Assembly (NCBI GenBank): GCA_942492915.1
Contig: OW818662.1
Location: forward strand, 1,612,001 to 1,676,000
Direction of reading: 5' to 3'
Origin: Turneriella sp942492915
GTDB taxonomy: Bacteria; Spirochaetota; Leptospiria; Turneriellales; Turneriellaceae
DNA length: 64,000 bases
The position numbers were made by a program, and so were the translations under genes. Under the pieces are notes generated by a model. It was not told where the DNA came from, did no database searches, and saw nothing but the letters and a program-made list of their open reading frames with translations. Shown piece after piece: positions 52,228-62,593 of this stretch. Numbering within the stretch: position 1 is the first letter of the stretch; every line of letters starts with the position of its first letter.

Positions 52228-52617
52228 ATGGCAAATTATCCCGCTGACCTCAAGTACACGAAAGAGCACGAATGGGTGCGTATAACGGGTTCGAAAGCGC
52301 GCGTCGGCATCACCGACTACGCTCAAGAAGCCCTGGGCGACGTGGTCTACGTCGATTTTCCGAAAAGCGGTGCAGAAATTAAGGCGATGGCAGTCGCGGG
52401 TACCATTGAATCGGTAAAAGCCGTATCTGATATTTACCAGCCCCTCAGCGGCAAAATCACTGCCGTGAACAGCGAACTCAATAAGAATCCGGCGACTGTC
52501 AACCAAGACCCTTATACCGGCGGATGGTTATTTGAAATAGAGGGCATCTCTGAAAGCGAAGTGGCTTCACTACTTGACGCCGCTGCCTACGAAGCGCACC
52601 TGAAAACACTCAGCTGA
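52228..52617 (+). CDS. gcvH: Glycine cleavage system H protein
   Basis: Lipoyl-carrying shuttle protein of the glycine cleavage system. The 129 residues show YTKEHEWVRI, VGITDYAQEALGDVVYVDFP and the lipoylation site in GTIESVKAVSDIYQPLSG, where Lys is modified. WLFEIEG also matches. ATG 52228 is chosen because MANYPADLKYTKEHEW is the normal start; an upstream in-frame codon adds seven unrelated residues. Its stop overlaps the gcvPA start by one base (TGATG). Confidence 0.97.
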   Translation: MANYPADLKYTKEHEWVRITGSKARVGITDYAQEALGDVVYVDFPKSGAEIKAMAVAGTIESVKAVSDIYQPLSGKITAVNSELNKNPATVNQDPYTGGWLFEIEGISESEVASLLDAAAYEAHLKTLS

Positions 52618-53942
52618 TGCCGTACACAGTCCATAGCCCCGAAAGTCGGGACGCAATTTTAAAAACTCTGGGTGTCGATACGGTCGATGCGCTGTTTGCG
52701 CATATTCCGAAAGAGGTACACAAGAAGACATCAGCGGCGCTCGAACCGGCGCTCGGTGAATACGAACTTTTGCAGCGCTTTCATGCGGTTGTCGCCAACG
52801 GTAAATCGCCGCTTCTCGACCATTGCTGCGGTTACGGTCTCTATCGCCACCGCATACCGTTGACGGTCGACCACCTCGGGAGCCGCCGCGAATTCGTTAC
52901 CAGCTACACTCCCTATCAACCCGAAGTGGCTCAGGGAACGCTGCAGGCGCTGTTTGAATACCAGTCGCTGCTTTCTCTCATGACAGGCCAGCCCGTTGCC
53001 AATGCGTCGCTCTACGACGGTTCGACGGCGCTCGTCGAAGCGGTGAGAATGGCGATGCGCCAGAAAAATCTCGGAGAAGCCCGCGTTTACTTTTCTGCCG
53101 GCGTCAACCCGCGGTACGAAGAGGTATTTCAAAGCTACTTTCTCGACGCTCAGGGCAAACGCTTCGCCGAAACGATTCGCCTTGGCCACGATGCAGACAG
53201 CGGTGCTACCGACTGGCCGGCTGATGCACCCGATATCGTTGTCGTACAAAATCCGCATTATCTGGGAATCGCCGAGCCTGTGCAAAATCTGGCGGCCCTC
53301 TACCCTGATGCAACTATTATTTATCTGACGACCGAAGTTTTATCTACGGTGATTCTCGAAAGCCCCACCGACTGGGGCGCCGAAATTGTCTGCGGCGAAG
53401 CGCAGTCGCTCGGCCTGCCGGTACATTTTTCGGGTCCGGGACTGGGGTTTATCGCGGCGAATAAAGATTACCTGCGCAACATGCCTGGCCGGCTCGTAGG
53501 CAAGACGACCGCGAAAGATGCGTTTGGCCGAGAGACCGATGCATTTGTAATAACGCTCGCGACGCGCGAACAGCATATTCGGCGCGAAAAAGCGACAAGC
53601 AATATCTGCAGCAACCAAACGCTCATGGCGGTTCGCGCCGCGATCTTTATGGCCGGCCTAGGTTGGCAGGGCATGCAAAAGCTGGTGTCGCTATCGATGG
53701 AAAAGGCGCATGCATTTTCTGAAGAACTGCGCGCCAAAGCCCCTGGTGCATTGGTGTTCCCCAAAGGTACGGTTTTTCACGAAGTCGCATGGCGGTCAGA
53801 TAAACTCGACACGATTGTGCAGCGCTGCGTCGCGCAGGGGTTTTATCCCGGCGTACGTCTCGATGCAACGACGATGCTGTCGTATTTTCACGACGACTTC
53901 AACGAATCGATGCTCAATTTCTTGACTGCAGAGCTGCTCTGA
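52617..53942 (+). CDS. gcvPA: Glycine dehydrogenase (decarboxylating) subunit 1
   Basis: One half of the two-subunit P protein that decarboxylates glycine and loads the aminomethyl group on lipoyl-GcvH. The 441 residues carry the N-terminal family pattern: FTSYTPYQPEVAQGTLQALF-like (here FVTSYTPYQPEVAQGT), QSLLSLMTGQPVANASLYDG and STALVEAVRMA. PGRLVGKTTAKDAFGRETDA, with FVITLATREQHIRREKATSN, matches the region around the active-site entrance. The PLP lysine lies on subunit 2, which is not encoded here; gcvT is also absent. The gene is coupled to gcvH. Confidence 0.95.
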   Translation: MPYTVHSPESRDAILKTLGVDTVDALFAHIPKEVHKKTSAALEPALGEYELLQRFHAVVANGKSPLLDHCCGYGLYRHRIPLTVDHLGSRREFVTSYTPYQPEVAQGTLQALFEYQSLLSLMTGQPVANASLYDGSTALVEAVRMAMRQKNLGEARVYFSAGVNPRYEEVFQSYFLDAQGKRFAETIRLGHDADSGATDWPADAPDIVVVQNPHYLGIAEPVQNLAALYPDATIIYLTTEVLSTVILESPTDWGAEIVCGEAQSLGLPVHFSGPGLGFIAANKDYLRNMPGRLVGKTTAKDAFGRETDAFVITLATREQHIRREKATSNICSNQTLMAVRAAIFMAGLGWQGMQKLVSLSMEKAHAFSEELRAKAPGALVFPKGTVFHEVAWRSDKLDTIVQRCVAQGFYPGVRLDATTMLSYFHDDFNESMLNFLTAELL

Positions 53943-54092
53943 CCTTCGCCTTGACCGGCAGCCAGCAAGCGCAAATTTCGGGGATACAGCCCTTCGGTTT
54001 TTTGTAATAATTCGCATGCCTGGCGTACTGATCTAAGGCGGGTTTTGCTTGCCAACGGGCGTATCAAAAACAGAGCTATCGGGAGATCAATC

Positions 54093-55407
<1,315 letters not shown>

Positions 55408-55411
<4 letters not shown>

Positions 55412-56703
55412 AAACACCACGGGTCATCATCGTCGGTAATGGCATCGCGGGCATTACGGCCGCGCTTGAGCTGCGCAGCGAAAACGCGTCGGCAGAGATA
55501 ACCGTCATTTCAGACGAAACCGAACTGTTTTTTTCGCGTACCGCGCTGATGTACGTGTATATGCGCGATCTGCAGTTTGCCGATACCGTTGTACATCCAC
55601 GTGAGTTTTACAAAAAGCGCAAAATTCACCTTGAATTCGGGACCGTGACGCAAATCGACTGCGACAGGCGCGTCGTGCGGATGCAGGCCGGTCACGAACT
55701 TGCATTTGATCTGCTGTTACTCGCCCCCGGTTCGAAACCACGCCGGCCGGGCGTTGCGGGCGAGCACCTCACCGGAGTGCAGGGGCTGTATTCTAGAGCG
55801 CATCTGGACAACCTCGAACGGCTTTCACAGAAGCCGGTTTCCCGCGCAGTAATCGTCGGCGGCGGCCTCATCGGGGTCGAACTCGCAGAAATGCTCACAA
55901 CGCGCAGGATTCCGGTGACGTTTCTCGTGCGCGACGCTCTCTATTTCAGAAATGTTTTTCCGGCAGCAGAGGCGCAGATTGTGACCGATGAGATTCGTCG
56001 CCATGGAATCGACCTGCGCCTCGATACCACGCTCGCAACAATTGAAGGCGACAAAATTGGCGGTGTTGCAGCAGTGTGTACGCAGAAAGGCGAGAACATA
56101 GCCTGCAGCTTCGTGGGGTTGACCATCGGGGTTGAGCCCCGGCTCGAGCTCACCGAAAAGACGCCGCTCGCCACGGCACGGGGTATTCTCACCGATGCAC
56201 ATCTCGAGACCAATGTACCCGGAATATTTGCAGCCGGCGACGCAGCGGAAGTGCAGTTACCCGGCGGCAGAAAGCAGGTGCAACAACTCTGGTACACAGG
56301 CCGCATGCAGGGTAAAGTTGCGGGGCAGAATCTTGCGCGAAGAATCAGTGAAAAGGCCCTGATGGCATATGACCCGGGTATCTTCTTCAATTCGGCAAAA
56401 TTTTTCTCGATCGAATACCAGACTTATGGTCAGGTTTCGCCCGAGGCGTCGGCTGCTGACAGTATTCTTTGGCACGATGCCGCAAAACGCAAACTCATCC
56501 GTGTCGCGTTCAATAACATCTCGGCAGATCGCAGCGTGACGGGCTTTAATGTACTCGGCGTGCGTTACCGCCATGAGGTTTGTGAGAAATGGATACGAGA
56601 GAAGACCCCGCTCGCCACCGTTGCCGCCGCGCTTCACGAAGCCAATTTCGACCCGGAATTTTATCCGCAATTTGAAGACCAACTCAGGAGCCTCTTACAA
56701 TGA
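55408..56703 (+). CDS. NAD(P)H/FAD pyridine-nucleotide-disulfide-type oxidoreductase
   Basis: 431 residues from GTG 55408, which overlaps the arsS stop by four bases; the longer frame from 55366 is out of step with that coupling. It has two Rossmann motifs, VIIVGNGIAGITAALEL for FAD and AVIVGGGLIGVELAEML for NAD(P)H, and the late GIFAAGDAAEVQLPGG. The layout fits the rubredoxin/nitrite-reductase-type FAD reductases rather than dimeric glutathione-reductase-like enzymes, since no CxxxxC disulfide pair is seen. Being locked in the arsS operon, it may reduce an arsenic intermediate or supply electrons to ArsS; this is inference. Confidence 0.85.
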
Positions 56704-57416
56704 ACAAAATCTGCTCTATCGCGGTAGCGACACTGTTCGCGTTCAGCACACTCTCGGCGGCAGAACCCGACTACGCTGCCTGGAATGCACTGCTTGCCAA
56801 ACACGTGAGGCCGGGCTCAAAGCAGGCAATCGCTGCGCATCTGGTTTCATACTCCGCTATTGGCAAAGACCCCCTCTACGCTTCGGCCCTGGGCACCTTC
56901 ACTTCCTTTGACACGGCAAAACTGCAGAATCGGCGCGAAAAAATGGCTTTCTACATCAACGCGTACAATATCGCGGCGATTAAGAAAGTGCTGGAAAAAT
57001 ACCCGACAAAGAGTATCCGCGCCGCCGGCGACGGCATTTGGAAAGAGCCCGCAATCTCACTTGGCGGGAAAAACCTGTCGCTCGATGAAATCGAAAATTC
57101 CATACTGAGAAAAATGGGTGATTCCCGTATTCATTTTGCCATCGTATGTGCTTCCCTCAGTTGCCCCGACCTGCGCAAAGAAGCATATACAGCCGCACGG
57201 CTCGAAGCGCAGCTCGAATTACAGACTCTCGCTTTCATGACAAACCCAACGAAAGGTTTACGCGTTGAAGGTGACGGCATTTACCAGTCAGCGATTTTCG
57301 TCTGGTTCGCTGCTGATTTCAAAGATTTGGCAGCATTTCAGAACAGGTATAACAAGCAGCTGCCGCAAAAAGCCAAAAGGGTCGAAATACCGTATAACTG
57401 GCAGTTGAACGAATAG
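56700..57416 (+). CDS. DUF547 protein, exported
   Basis: 238-residue DUF547 protein with a signal peptide (SIAVATLFAFSTLSAAEPDY). The family core is complete: EKMAFYINAYNIAAIKKVLE, FAIVCASLSCPDLRKEAY with the conserved Cys pair and Ser, and the closing IPYNWQLNE. DUF547 resembles papain/transglutaminase-like folds by some reports, but its role is not known. It is often found near arsS, which supports the arsenosugar cluster. The gene overlaps the FAD reductase gene by four bases and is the last of the operon, followed by a strong terminator. Confidence 0.88.
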   Translation: MNKICSIAVATLFAFSTLSAAEPDYAAWNALLAKHVRPGSKQAIAAHLVSYSAIGKDPLYASALGTFTSFDTAKLQNRREKMAFYINAYNIAAIKKVLEKYPTKSIRAAGDGIWKEPAISLGGKNLSLDEIENSILRKMGDSRIHFAIVCASLSCPDLRKEAYTAARLEAQLELQTLAFMTNPTKGLRVEGDGIYQSAIFVWFAADFKDLAAFQNRYNKQLPQKAKRVEIPYNWQLNE

Positions 57417-57437
57417 CGCGCAGATTGATATTTAACA

Positions 57438-57456
57438 GGTTCCTTTTTCAGGAACC
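57438..57456 (+). other. Short hairpin after the DUF547 gene
   Basis: GGTTCC (57438-57443) and GGAACC (57451-57456) form a 6-base stem around a T-rich loop, 22 bases after the stop codon and just before the terminator. It may stabilise the 3' end. Confidence 0.5.
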
Positions 57457-57463
57457 GTCAGAC

Positions 57464-57492
57464 AAAAAAAAGCGGCCTCAGGCCGCTTTTTC
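57464..57492. terminator. Bidirectional intrinsic terminator
   Basis: AGCGGCC (57471-57477) and GGCCGCT (57481-57487) pair around a TCA loop. Seven A lie on one side and five T on the other, so it reads as a terminator on both strands. It serves the arsS operon from the left and the small lipoprotein gene from the right. Confidence 0.9.
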
Positions 57493-57511
57493 TGAAAAGG
57501 CGCGTCGGCGC

Positions 57512-57961
57512 TTATTTCTTTTCTACGGGCGAAACGGTCAAAGTGCCGTCACCGTTGAATGTGACTTTCTTGCTCTTGGCGGGCAAAACGACTTCTTTAG
57601 TCGAATTCTTTGCAGGATCGAGCAGCACATCACCCCGCACTTCTTTACCCTCTTTATCGAAGACCTTTACGGTTTCTGGCTTGCCGTCTTTAAAGCCTAC
57701 GTTCTTTGTCTTGTTGCCGCTTTTGTCGTCAAAATATTCGACGCTGGTGATTTTCGCGTCTTTGTAAGACGCTACCCTCTCGCTGACACCGTTTTGGTTC
57801 ACATCGAAAGCCGCCCGCGCTTCGCTGTCGCTGAGTTTGTCATAACGACCGATAACCTTGCCGTTGCCATCTTTCAAAACGGAACTTTTTTCTCCGGTGC
57901 TGCAATTCATTGCAATCGCGGCGCACGCTACGAGCGCTGCATATAGTGTTGATTTTACCAT
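57512..57961 (-). CDS. Small lipoprotein with EF-hand-like Asp/Asn/Gly repeats
   Basis: 149-residue lipoprotein: signal ending AIAMNC with Cys20, and GAGAGGAG before the ATG. The mature part repeats short beta hairpins centred on Asp/Asn/Gly turns (DGNGKVIGRYDKLSD, DVNQNGVSERV, FDDKSGNKTKNVGFKDGKP, NGDGTLTVSP). This resembles the MORN-like or toxin-type antitoxin repeats seen in many secreted proteins. The DxNxNG stretch could bind calcium, but a full EF hand is not seen. It is a single gene that ends at the shared terminator. Confidence 0.78.
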   Translation of the reverse strand: MVKSTLYAALVACAAIAMNCSTGEKSSVLKDGNGKVIGRYDKLSDSEARAAFDVNQNGVSERVASYKDAKITSVEYFDDKSGNKTKNVGFKDGKPETVKVFDKEGKEVRGDVLLDPAKNSTKEVVLPAKSKKVTFNGDGTLTVSPVEKK

Positions 57962-58024
57962 GGTCTAGCTCCTCTCTGCTCACTGTATCGTCAAGTCTTA
58001 TGCCTTTTGTTTAACTTCCCGGGA

Positions 58025-59473
58025 TCAAAACCGGTAAACCCACGAAACCGACCCGGTAAAAAAGAGCCCCGGTGCTGCTTTGTCGATAACATATTGCGCG
58101 TGCGTGTTAACGCTCAAACCCCAGCGGGCCCCAAAAAACAGTGTGTACGTCACACCCGCAGCGACCGTGGGCAGGTAGAAGGTGATGCTGGTAGCAGTGT
58201 TTCTGATGACTCCCGCAAACACCCCTCCCATGGCATAAGGTGTCAGCGCCATGCGCGAACCTGAAAACAGAAAGCTATACCCTAAACCACCCGCGAGGCT
58301 GCCACCTGCCAAATAATTCACGGGTTCTTTTTGCAATACATAATAACCTTCGAATTTTACCTGGGGTTGCAACCACGGTTTCCAAAAGCGCGTGCCAAAC
58401 TGAACATTAACTCCCGTCAAGGCTCCCAGGTTGTTTCCGGCATCGAGAATGCCCTTACCTCCAAGCAGGCCGACATGAAGCATCGTCACCGAGGTTGTCG
58501 AAAAAGTATCTTTTTTGAGTTCGACCTTCTCCCCTTTGGGGGTGACTTCTTTTGACGCCGTAGCGATACTCTGCCGTTTTTCTTCTGGTTTCGCGTTCAC
58601 CGCATAGGTGACCTGCGTTGCTTGTTTGCCCTGTGAAACCGGCGTAATGCTGACCTTTTTATCGCTCACCAGCACGATGAATGCGTTCTTGACCCCGTAG
58701 CCTTCAAGCCAGTTGACGATTTGATCGCGTTCACGGTTCTTTGCGTAACCGGTAGCTTTATCCTGTTCTTCTTTCGTTACCTTATACTCTTTATAAAATT
58801 CGTATATCGTCAGGTAGCGGCCCATGTACGTTTCGCTGAGTTCGTCTTTCAGCACTTCAAGTTCGCGTATCGCCGCCTTCTCTTCTTCGGCATTGGCATA
58901 AGAAGGTACAAGTACCAGAATCTTCAGTTCATTGACCATTCCCTTCTCTTTCTCTGCCGCCAAAGCAAATGCGTAGATACGCTCGACGATACCCGCCGCC
59001 ATACGGTCGATTGCCTTGAAGATTTTTGAATCGAGCGAAGAGGTGTCTTCAACGATGCCGATCACCTTTTTACCCTGCGCGTTGTAGATGATGGCTTTGA
59101 GAACGAGCTTATCGCCTGTCTGGTTCAGACGAAAATTACCAAAAATGAGAATGTCAGATTGCGATTCACGCGCGATCTTGTCGGCATCTGCCTGCACATA
59201 TTCGCCATTTACGTGTTTGTATTTGCCGGCGGCAACAGCGACCTTGTTCTCATCTTGCCGCACAAACTCAAAGCGCGCGCGCATCGAATCGTTGATCGCA
59301 TCGGGCAGGCTTTTTTCAACCCATTCGTAGTTCGCGCTCTGGCTCTCGTTGAGAAACTGCATGATGGCTACGCGCGCGAGGTCGGCGGTTTTATCTTTGC
59401 CTGAATCTGGTTTTTCTTTTGATGCGACCAAAGGTGCGGCAAATAACAGCAAACCAGCAAGAAACTTGAACAT
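58025..59473 (-). CDS. Exported protein with FlgO/CsgG-like N-domain and outer-membrane barrel
   Basis: 482 residues from ATG 59473, where a signal peptide starts (MFKFLAGLLLFAAPLVAS). The next 280 residues resemble the FlgO/CsgG-like nucleotide-free domain: VAIMQFLNESQSANYEWVE, RFEFVRQDENKV, SDILIFGNFRLNQ, VLKAIIYNAQGKKV. From about 330 the pattern changes to alternating beta strands (VTMLHVGLLGGKG, VQFGTRFWKPWLQPQVKFEG) and ends in the aromatic SVSWVYRF, as in small outer-membrane barrels. The combination suggests an anchored secretion or surface-assembly factor; no domain match was run. Confidence 0.7.
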   Translation of the reverse strand: MFKFLAGLLLFAAPLVASKEKPDSGKDKTADLARVAIMQFLNESQSANYEWVEKSLPDAINDSMRARFEFVRQDENKVAVAAGKYKHVNGEYVQADADKIARESQSDILIFGNFRLNQTGDKLVLKAIIYNAQGKKVIGIVEDTSSLDSKIFKAIDRMAAGIVERIYAFALAAEKEKGMVNELKILVLVPSYANAEEEKAAIRELEVLKDELSETYMGRYLTIYEFYKEYKVTKEEQDKATGYAKNRERDQIVNWLEGYGVKNAFIVLVSDKKVSITPVSQGKQATQVTYAVNAKPEEKRQSIATASKEVTPKGEKVELKKDTFSTTSVTMLHVGLLGGKGILDAGNNLGALTGVNVQFGTRFWKPWLQPQVKFEGYYVLQKEPVNYLAGGSLAGGLGYSFLFSGSRMALTPYAMGGVFAGVIRNTATSITFYLPTVAAGVTYTLFFGARWGLSVNTHAQYVIDKAAPGLFFTGSVSWVYRF

Positions 59474-59658
59474 AGCGGGGCATGGCCGGGCATAGCGTTG
59501 CATTTTCAACCAAAATCCCTAATAACGAAGTTGCAGTGCGCTTAAATTCATCTCGGCTGAAAATCCGCGCTCTCGCCCCGGCGACACTAACCAACTGGTT
59601 AATATAAAAAATCGACACTCCGTTCGCTTGTGTTTATATTGCTCCGTACAAGCTATAT

Positions 59659-60066
59659 ATGGGTATCATCAGAAAGACTGCGAAGAAATCCGCTGTGGGT
59701 GCATCCGGTAAAGCTTCCGCCGAGCCGCTATTTCAGCCCAAATGCAAGAACTGCTCGGGTTTTGAAGAAAAGCTTTCTGTTGTAGAAATCAACGAAGTCA
59801 AAGACGAAGTTTCTTTGATGCACAAGCACGAGATTATCCGCCAAATGTCGGGTTTCATCGGTGACGATCCGCAGTCACTCGTTCAGGCAGAAGAACTTTT
59901 TGACAGATTTAAGTATATGATTTCAGAATACGTGCTCAAGCATGAGTTCAACTGCGAGAGCCGCCTTTCCGTTCAAATGGTACTCTGGCTCGAGCAGAAA
60001 TCCGCACCTGACGCGATGGACCCGCTGCACAACGTCATCAGCCAGTACCTTTCAAAACGCGCCTAG
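59659..60066 (+). CDS. Small cytoplasmic protein of unknown function
   Basis: 135 residues, basic at the start (MGIIRKTAKKSAVG) and then helical. A CKNCSG pair near residue 30 may bind metal with a later Cys (HEFNCESR) near 98. I recognise no family. The ATG at 59659 is preceded by a possible stem (GCTTGT 59626-59631 with ACAAGC 59648-59653) that ends five bases before the start and could slow ribosome access. It diverges from the barrel gene and meets the RlmM-like gene at 26 bases. Confidence 0.65.
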   Translation: MGIIRKTAKKSAVGASGKASAEPLFQPKCKNCSGFEEKLSVVEINEVKDEVSLMHKHEIIRQMSGFIGDDPQSLVQAEELFDRFKYMISEYVLKHEFNCESRLSVQMVLWLEQKSAPDAMDPLHNVISQYLSKRA

Positions 60067-60092
60067 CATGGCCAGCGCCGGCGAGCCGGCAA

Positions 60093-61031
60093 TCACCCCT
60101 TTTTCCATACCCAGGTCAGCTCGTGCCCGTTGTGGTACAGGTGGTACACCTGCGCACCCGTGAGCGCGGCAAACTCGCGGATCAACGCCTTATCTGAAAC
60201 ACCGTGAAACTTCAGCGTGCATACCATCGCGCGCAATTTGGGTAGTTGCATCCAGCGGCGCACGGATTGCAGAAGTTTCTGCGGTTCGCACGCCATATCA
60301 CTCATGATAAACGTTGCGGTCTGCAGTTCATCGTCAGGGGGATTTAACCCGTCACCGCGCATGAACCGCAGCTCGGGAAACCGCCGCAATAGCGGGGCAT
60401 CGGGTTCGCTGCGATCGACCATGAGCACCTTTGCACCCAAACTCGCCGCCACATAACTCCATCCGCCTGGCGTTGCCCCAAGGTCGATCACGCTATCGCT
60501 TTCGTCAGGCAGCCTGACACCTGAGATTACCAGAGTTTCCCACATCTTAAGATAGGCGCGGCTCGGTGGCCCGACTTTGTCTTCGACGAAACGCACGATG
60601 CCGCTGGCGAACTTGCCCTTGAGCGGCGAGGCGCTGCAGTAGAGCGCGGCCTGCCCTTGCAGCGTGAAGGCTGAATAATGGCGGTTGTCGGCAGCTGGGG
60701 GAAAGGCGATCGCCTTTGCGGGACGCACACGCAGCTCGTCGGCGATCAGCTGCCCACGACGATACTGCACGCCGCCCGCATATGCCCAGCGCGGTGACCG
60801 GCGCCTGAGCAGCCGCGCGGCTTCGCTGATCGATTGAAAAGCGACCGTCTCAACCGGCCAATAGTCGAGCACCCAATAGACGCGGCCGCCCCCCGCGCTG
60901 AACCAGATACCTTCGGATATTTCATAGGCCGCAATGCCTGCCCATTTCAGTTCGTGCTGAAACTCTTCTTTTATCTCGTCGCGGATAAAATAAAGTGCGC
61001 CGAGATTTTTCGGTGCTGCAGCGCCTGTCAC
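60093..61031 (-). CDS. RlmM/FtsJ-like rRNA 2'-O-methyltransferase
   Basis: SAM-dependent methyltransferase of the RlmM type, which methylates the 2'-O of a 23S rRNA cytidine in E. coli. The N-terminal half is an RNA-binding THUMP-like region. The methyltransferase domain starts at PSRAYLKMWETLV; the SAM loop is VIDLGATPGGWSYVAASLGA. The catalytic Lys-Asp-Lys set fits LKMWE, IMSDMACEP and CTLKFHG. The length of 312 is shorter than E. coli RlmM (366). It begins at GTG 61031, overlapping the stop of the hydrolase gene by four bases. The target base is not certain. Confidence 0.85.
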   Translation of the reverse strand: MTGAAAPKNLGALYFIRDEIKEEFQHELKWAGIAAYEISEGIWFSAGGGRVYWVLDYWPVETVAFQSISEAARLLRRRSPRWAYAGGVQYRRGQLIADELRVRPAKAIAFPPAADNRHYSAFTLQGQAALYCSASPLKGKFASGIVRFVEDKVGPPSRAYLKMWETLVISGVRLPDESDSVIDLGATPGGWSYVAASLGAKVLMVDRSEPDAPLLRRFPELRFMRGDGLNPPDDELQTATFIMSDMACEPQKLLQSVRRWMQLPKLRAMVCTLKFHGVSDKALIREFAALTGAQVYHLYHNGHELTWVWKKG

Positions 61032-62029
61032 GAAAAGTAGCCACGGAATTTCTTGAGTTTATCAATCCACCTGCTTTGGTCGCCGCCCGGCTTGAAGATG
61101 ACGGGTTTCAGATCAAAACCGCGCAGCGTGTCGTGCACGAACCTCAGCATGTAATGGAACACTTTGTCGCGTGCGAGCTGGTGCGTGACAAGCACGTGGT
61201 GTGTGCTGAGGTCTTCATTCAGGTCAAATACATACGCCCGCTTTTCAGTTGAAGCTATACGACGAAAAATATAGTGCAGATTTTCGATGTGCACAGTTTT
61301 GTCGCCCTTCGCGTGAATCAGGCAGACCGGCTGGCGAATTCGGTAGAGACGCGACTTGACCTTTTGCACGCCCAGCTTGAAAGAATGCAGCGGTGCGAGC
61401 GTGTAAGCCTCGCTGTACCCTACCCAGGGAATCATCACATTCTCGGCCACAACCGACTGCGCCTTGGGAATATGCGAAATAAAGTTTTTCAGCACGCCCG
61501 AAAGAAAGAGCCGCGGGTCTTTCACGATAAACCGGCCGTTTAGAAATCCGTTGAGAATTACGGGTGCGGCGATCGAAATGATGCCTGTGGGCTGCGACTC
61601 GTGCCGCAAATGGCTCGTGAGAGTCAGGCAGAGGTTGCCCCCCATCGAGAAACCAATCAGAAAAAAATGGCGAAACCGCGGCCGTTCGCGCACGTATGCG
61701 TCTCGCACGGCGTTCAGCCAATGCTCGTAACGGGTCTTCGCAAAATCTTTGACGTTGGTACCATGGCCGGGCAGAAGCGGCGCGACCACCGTATGCCCTT
61801 CGAGATGCAGCAGTTCGCCGATGTTGCGCATCGTAAAAGGCGAGTCTTCAAAACCGTGCACCAGCAGAAAACCGACGTCGGTCTTGCCCTGCAGGCGAAA
61901 CGGTTCTGCACCGCGCATAATCTTGATGGATGCCGGTGGTTCCTGATGCGCCTGCGCGTTAACCGTTTCGGGAAGCCCGTAATGACCCAGCAGCAGAATG
62001 ACGACAACGAGAACAATGAGCCAAAGCAT
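61028..62029 (-). CDS. Membrane-anchored alpha/beta hydrolase, lipase-like
   Basis: 333 residues with a single N-terminal membrane helix (LWLIVLVVVILLLGHYGL) and an alpha/beta-hydrolase domain. The oxyanion motif is LLVHGFEDSPFTMRNIGELL, APLLPGHGTN follows, and the nucleophile elbow is LIGFSMGGNLCL. A late STHHVLVTH carries the catalytic histidine. This is the pattern of bacterial carboxylesterase and monoacylglycerol-lipase-type enzymes (the Est30 group). It is coupled to the RlmM-like gene by overlap, with no obvious functional link. The substrate is unknown. Confidence 0.85.
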   Translation of the reverse strand: MLWLIVLVVVILLLGHYGLPETVNAQAHQEPPASIKIMRGAEPFRLQGKTDVGFLLVHGFEDSPFTMRNIGELLHLEGHTVVAPLLPGHGTNVKDFAKTRYEHWLNAVRDAYVRERPRFRHFFLIGFSMGGNLCLTLTSHLRHESQPTGIISIAAPVILNGFLNGRFIVKDPRLFLSGVLKNFISHIPKAQSVVAENVMIPWVGYSEAYTLAPLHSFKLGVQKVKSRLYRIRQPVCLIHAKGDKTVHIENLHYIFRRIASTEKRAYVFDLNEDLSTHHVLVTHQLARDKVFHYMLRFVHDTLRGFDLKPVIFKPGGDQSRWIDKLKKFRGYFS

Positions 62030-62123
62030 CTGCGGAAAACAATCGTTTCATTGCCACTACGTAAAGTAAAGTGCCACTTGCCTCAACTGGTTGTCGCGCT
62101 GAACACAAACTCGGCAATCAGCC

Positions 62124-62579
62124 ATGAATGAGAAAAAGCGCATTGCGCTCGTCGCGCATGACAATTGCAAATCAGACTTGATTGAATGGGTCAAATACAA
62201 CTGGCAGACGCTCGCCGAACATGACCTCACAACTACCGGCACGACAGGCACGCTCATTGAAAACGCGATTGCGGCGACCGAAGGCAAACCGGCAAAACTG
62301 CGTAAACTCAAATCGGGACCGCTCGGCGGCGATCAGCAGCTGGGCGCACTCATTGCCGAAGAGAAAATCGATGCAATTATTTTTTTCTGGGACCCGATGC
62401 ACGCACAGCCGCACGATGTCGACGTCAAGGCTCTGCTCAGAATCGGGGTGCTCTATAATGTCATAACCGCCTGTAACCGGGCGACAGCAGACTTTGTCAT
62501 CTCGTCGCCTTTTTTTTCAGGCGAGTACACGCGCCGGCGTCCCGATTTTGCCGGTTATACAAACAGAACGGTGCTCTGA
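62124..62579 (+). CDS. mgsA: Methylglyoxal synthase
   Basis: Converts dihydroxyacetone phosphate to methylglyoxal, a bypass when phosphate is low. The 151 residues begin KKRIALVAHDNCKSDLIEW and include TTGTTGTLIENAIA, the active Asp in KSGPLGGDQQLGALI, and the conserved IIFFWDPMHAQPHDVDVKAL. C-terminal NVITACNRATADFVISSPFF completes the family pattern. The length is normal. It converges on gatB with a 14-base gap that carries part of a hairpin. Confidence 0.96.
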   Translation: MNEKKRIALVAHDNCKSDLIEWVKYNWQTLAEHDLTTTGTTGTLIENAIAATEGKPAKLRKLKSGPLGGDQQLGALIAEEKIDAIIFFWDPMHAQPHDVDVKALLRIGVLYNVITACNRATADFVISSPFFSGEYTRRRPDFAGYTNRTVL

Positions 62580-62588
62580 AAGAGCGCC
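62570..62588. terminator. Short hairpin over the mgsA stop codon
   Basis: GGTGCTCT (62570-62577) pairs with AGAGCGCC (62581-62588) around a GAA loop, with one T-G pair. It lies across the mgsA stop, between two converging genes, and could act on both strands. It has no real T run, so the call is weak. Confidence 0.35.
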
Positions 62589-62593
62589 CGGTC

